This document shows, piece by piece, positions 17,295-17,383 of a stretch of DNA of 17,383 nt (position 1 is the stretch's first letter; each line of letters starts with the position of its first letter). The position numbers and the translations under genes were made by a program. A model generated the notes under the pieces. That model was not told the origin of the DNA, searched no databases, and saw nothing but the letters and a program-made list of their open reading frames with translations. The stretch comes from JASHVB01 sp049522565 (GTDB lineage Bacteria > Pseudomonadota > Alphaproteobacteria > Acetobacterales > Acetobacteraceae): assembly GCA_049522565.1 (NCBI GenBank), contig JBEKNT010000115.1, positions 1 through 17,383 on the forward strand, read 5' to 3'.

Positions 17295-17340
17295 TAACAC
17301 AGATTTTCACAGATTAAGTCACAGATTAAGTCACAGATCA
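17295..17340. repeat. 12-bp CACAGATTAAGT-type tandem repeat
   Basis: TCACAGATTAAG occurs twice perfectly (17307-17318 and 17319-17330), flanked by a degenerate copy at about 17295-17306 and a partial copy at 17331-17340. The array is far more AT-rich than the rest of the window. Similar CACAGATT-rich intergenic repeats exist in many bacteria. An iteron-like function cannot be excluded, but nothing else here suggests an origin. Confidence 0.8.
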
Positions 17341-17383
17341 GGAATAATAATACCTATTGCGTAACATTTATAATTTCGCGCGG

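Larger units (their letters stand above)
16763..17383. other. 621-bp gene-free, repeat-rich region at the right edge
   Basis: No gene is supported. Open frames here, such as 16807-17160 (+), run through inverted repeats and translate to repeat-derived peptides. In order, the stretch holds three small GC hairpins (16774-16858), a nested inverted repeat (16876-17097), about 100 bp without recognisable content, an 8-bp tandem repeat (17266-17289), a 12-bp tandem repeat (about 17295-17340), and an AT-rich end. A perfect TATAAT occurs at 17369-17374 but lacks a clear -35 box, so a promoter for a gene beyond the edge is only possible. Confidence 0.6.

Noticed and set aside
17266..17340. Iterons of a replication origin
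   Set aside because: The direct repeats are short and adjacent, and there is no rep gene or DnaA-box cluster in view; a dispersed intergenic repeat is simpler.

Overview
This window is high-GC chromosomal DNA, most likely from an alphaproteobacterium of the Rhodospirillales and probably Acetobacteraceae. The evidence is indirect: strong GC3 bias in the genes, an acnA/ccmA divergent pair as seen in Rhodospirillales and relatives, intergenic hairpins of the GGGCTCTGCCC / GGGGGCTTTGCCCCC type, and dispersed CATGGCCGG-type repeats common in alphaproteobacteria. No 16S or tRNA is present to settle it.

Left part (1-4511), all on the + strand: a possible gene tail, then lutB and lutC overlapping by ATGA (lactate utilisation Fe-S protein and LUD protein). 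A TauD/TfdA-type 2-oxoglutarate dioxygenase follows with all TauD active-site residues aligned, then an alkaline-phosphatase-superfamily phosphodiesterase with a full two-metal site. Two inverted copies of a G/C-rich hairpin repeat separate the last two.

Middle (4512-10800): a two-gene toxin-antitoxin module (DUF1778 RHH antitoxin plus GNAT toxin, TacA/TacT type) has its own promoter-like sequence overlapped by an inverted repeat. A convergent chromate transporter gene (chrA) comes next, with a five-copy heptanucleotide tandem repeat just upstream of its start. After 550 bp without a convincing gene come acnA (aconitase, - strand) and the divergent ccmA (haem exporter ATPase, + strand). ccmA ends at a textbook intrinsic terminator and has no ccmB after it.

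Right part (10833-16762): an FAD monooxygenase (-), an S49 peptidase (+), an SDR oxidoreductase (-), then a tight + strand operon of two Gfo/Idh/MocA oxidoreductases and a stand-alone CinA-C/PncC-like protein. The CinA protein has Arg where the family's catalytic Lys is expected. The last 620 bp hold no convincing gene: three small hairpins, a ~220 bp nested inverted repeat, and an AT-rich end with 8-bp and 12-bp tandem repeats.

I found no CRISPR array, RNA gene, insertion sequence or phage gene. Most of the window is ordinary metabolism. The parts most worth a second look are the CinA variant, the TA operator, the orphan ccmA, the nested inverted repeat and the dispersed hairpin families.
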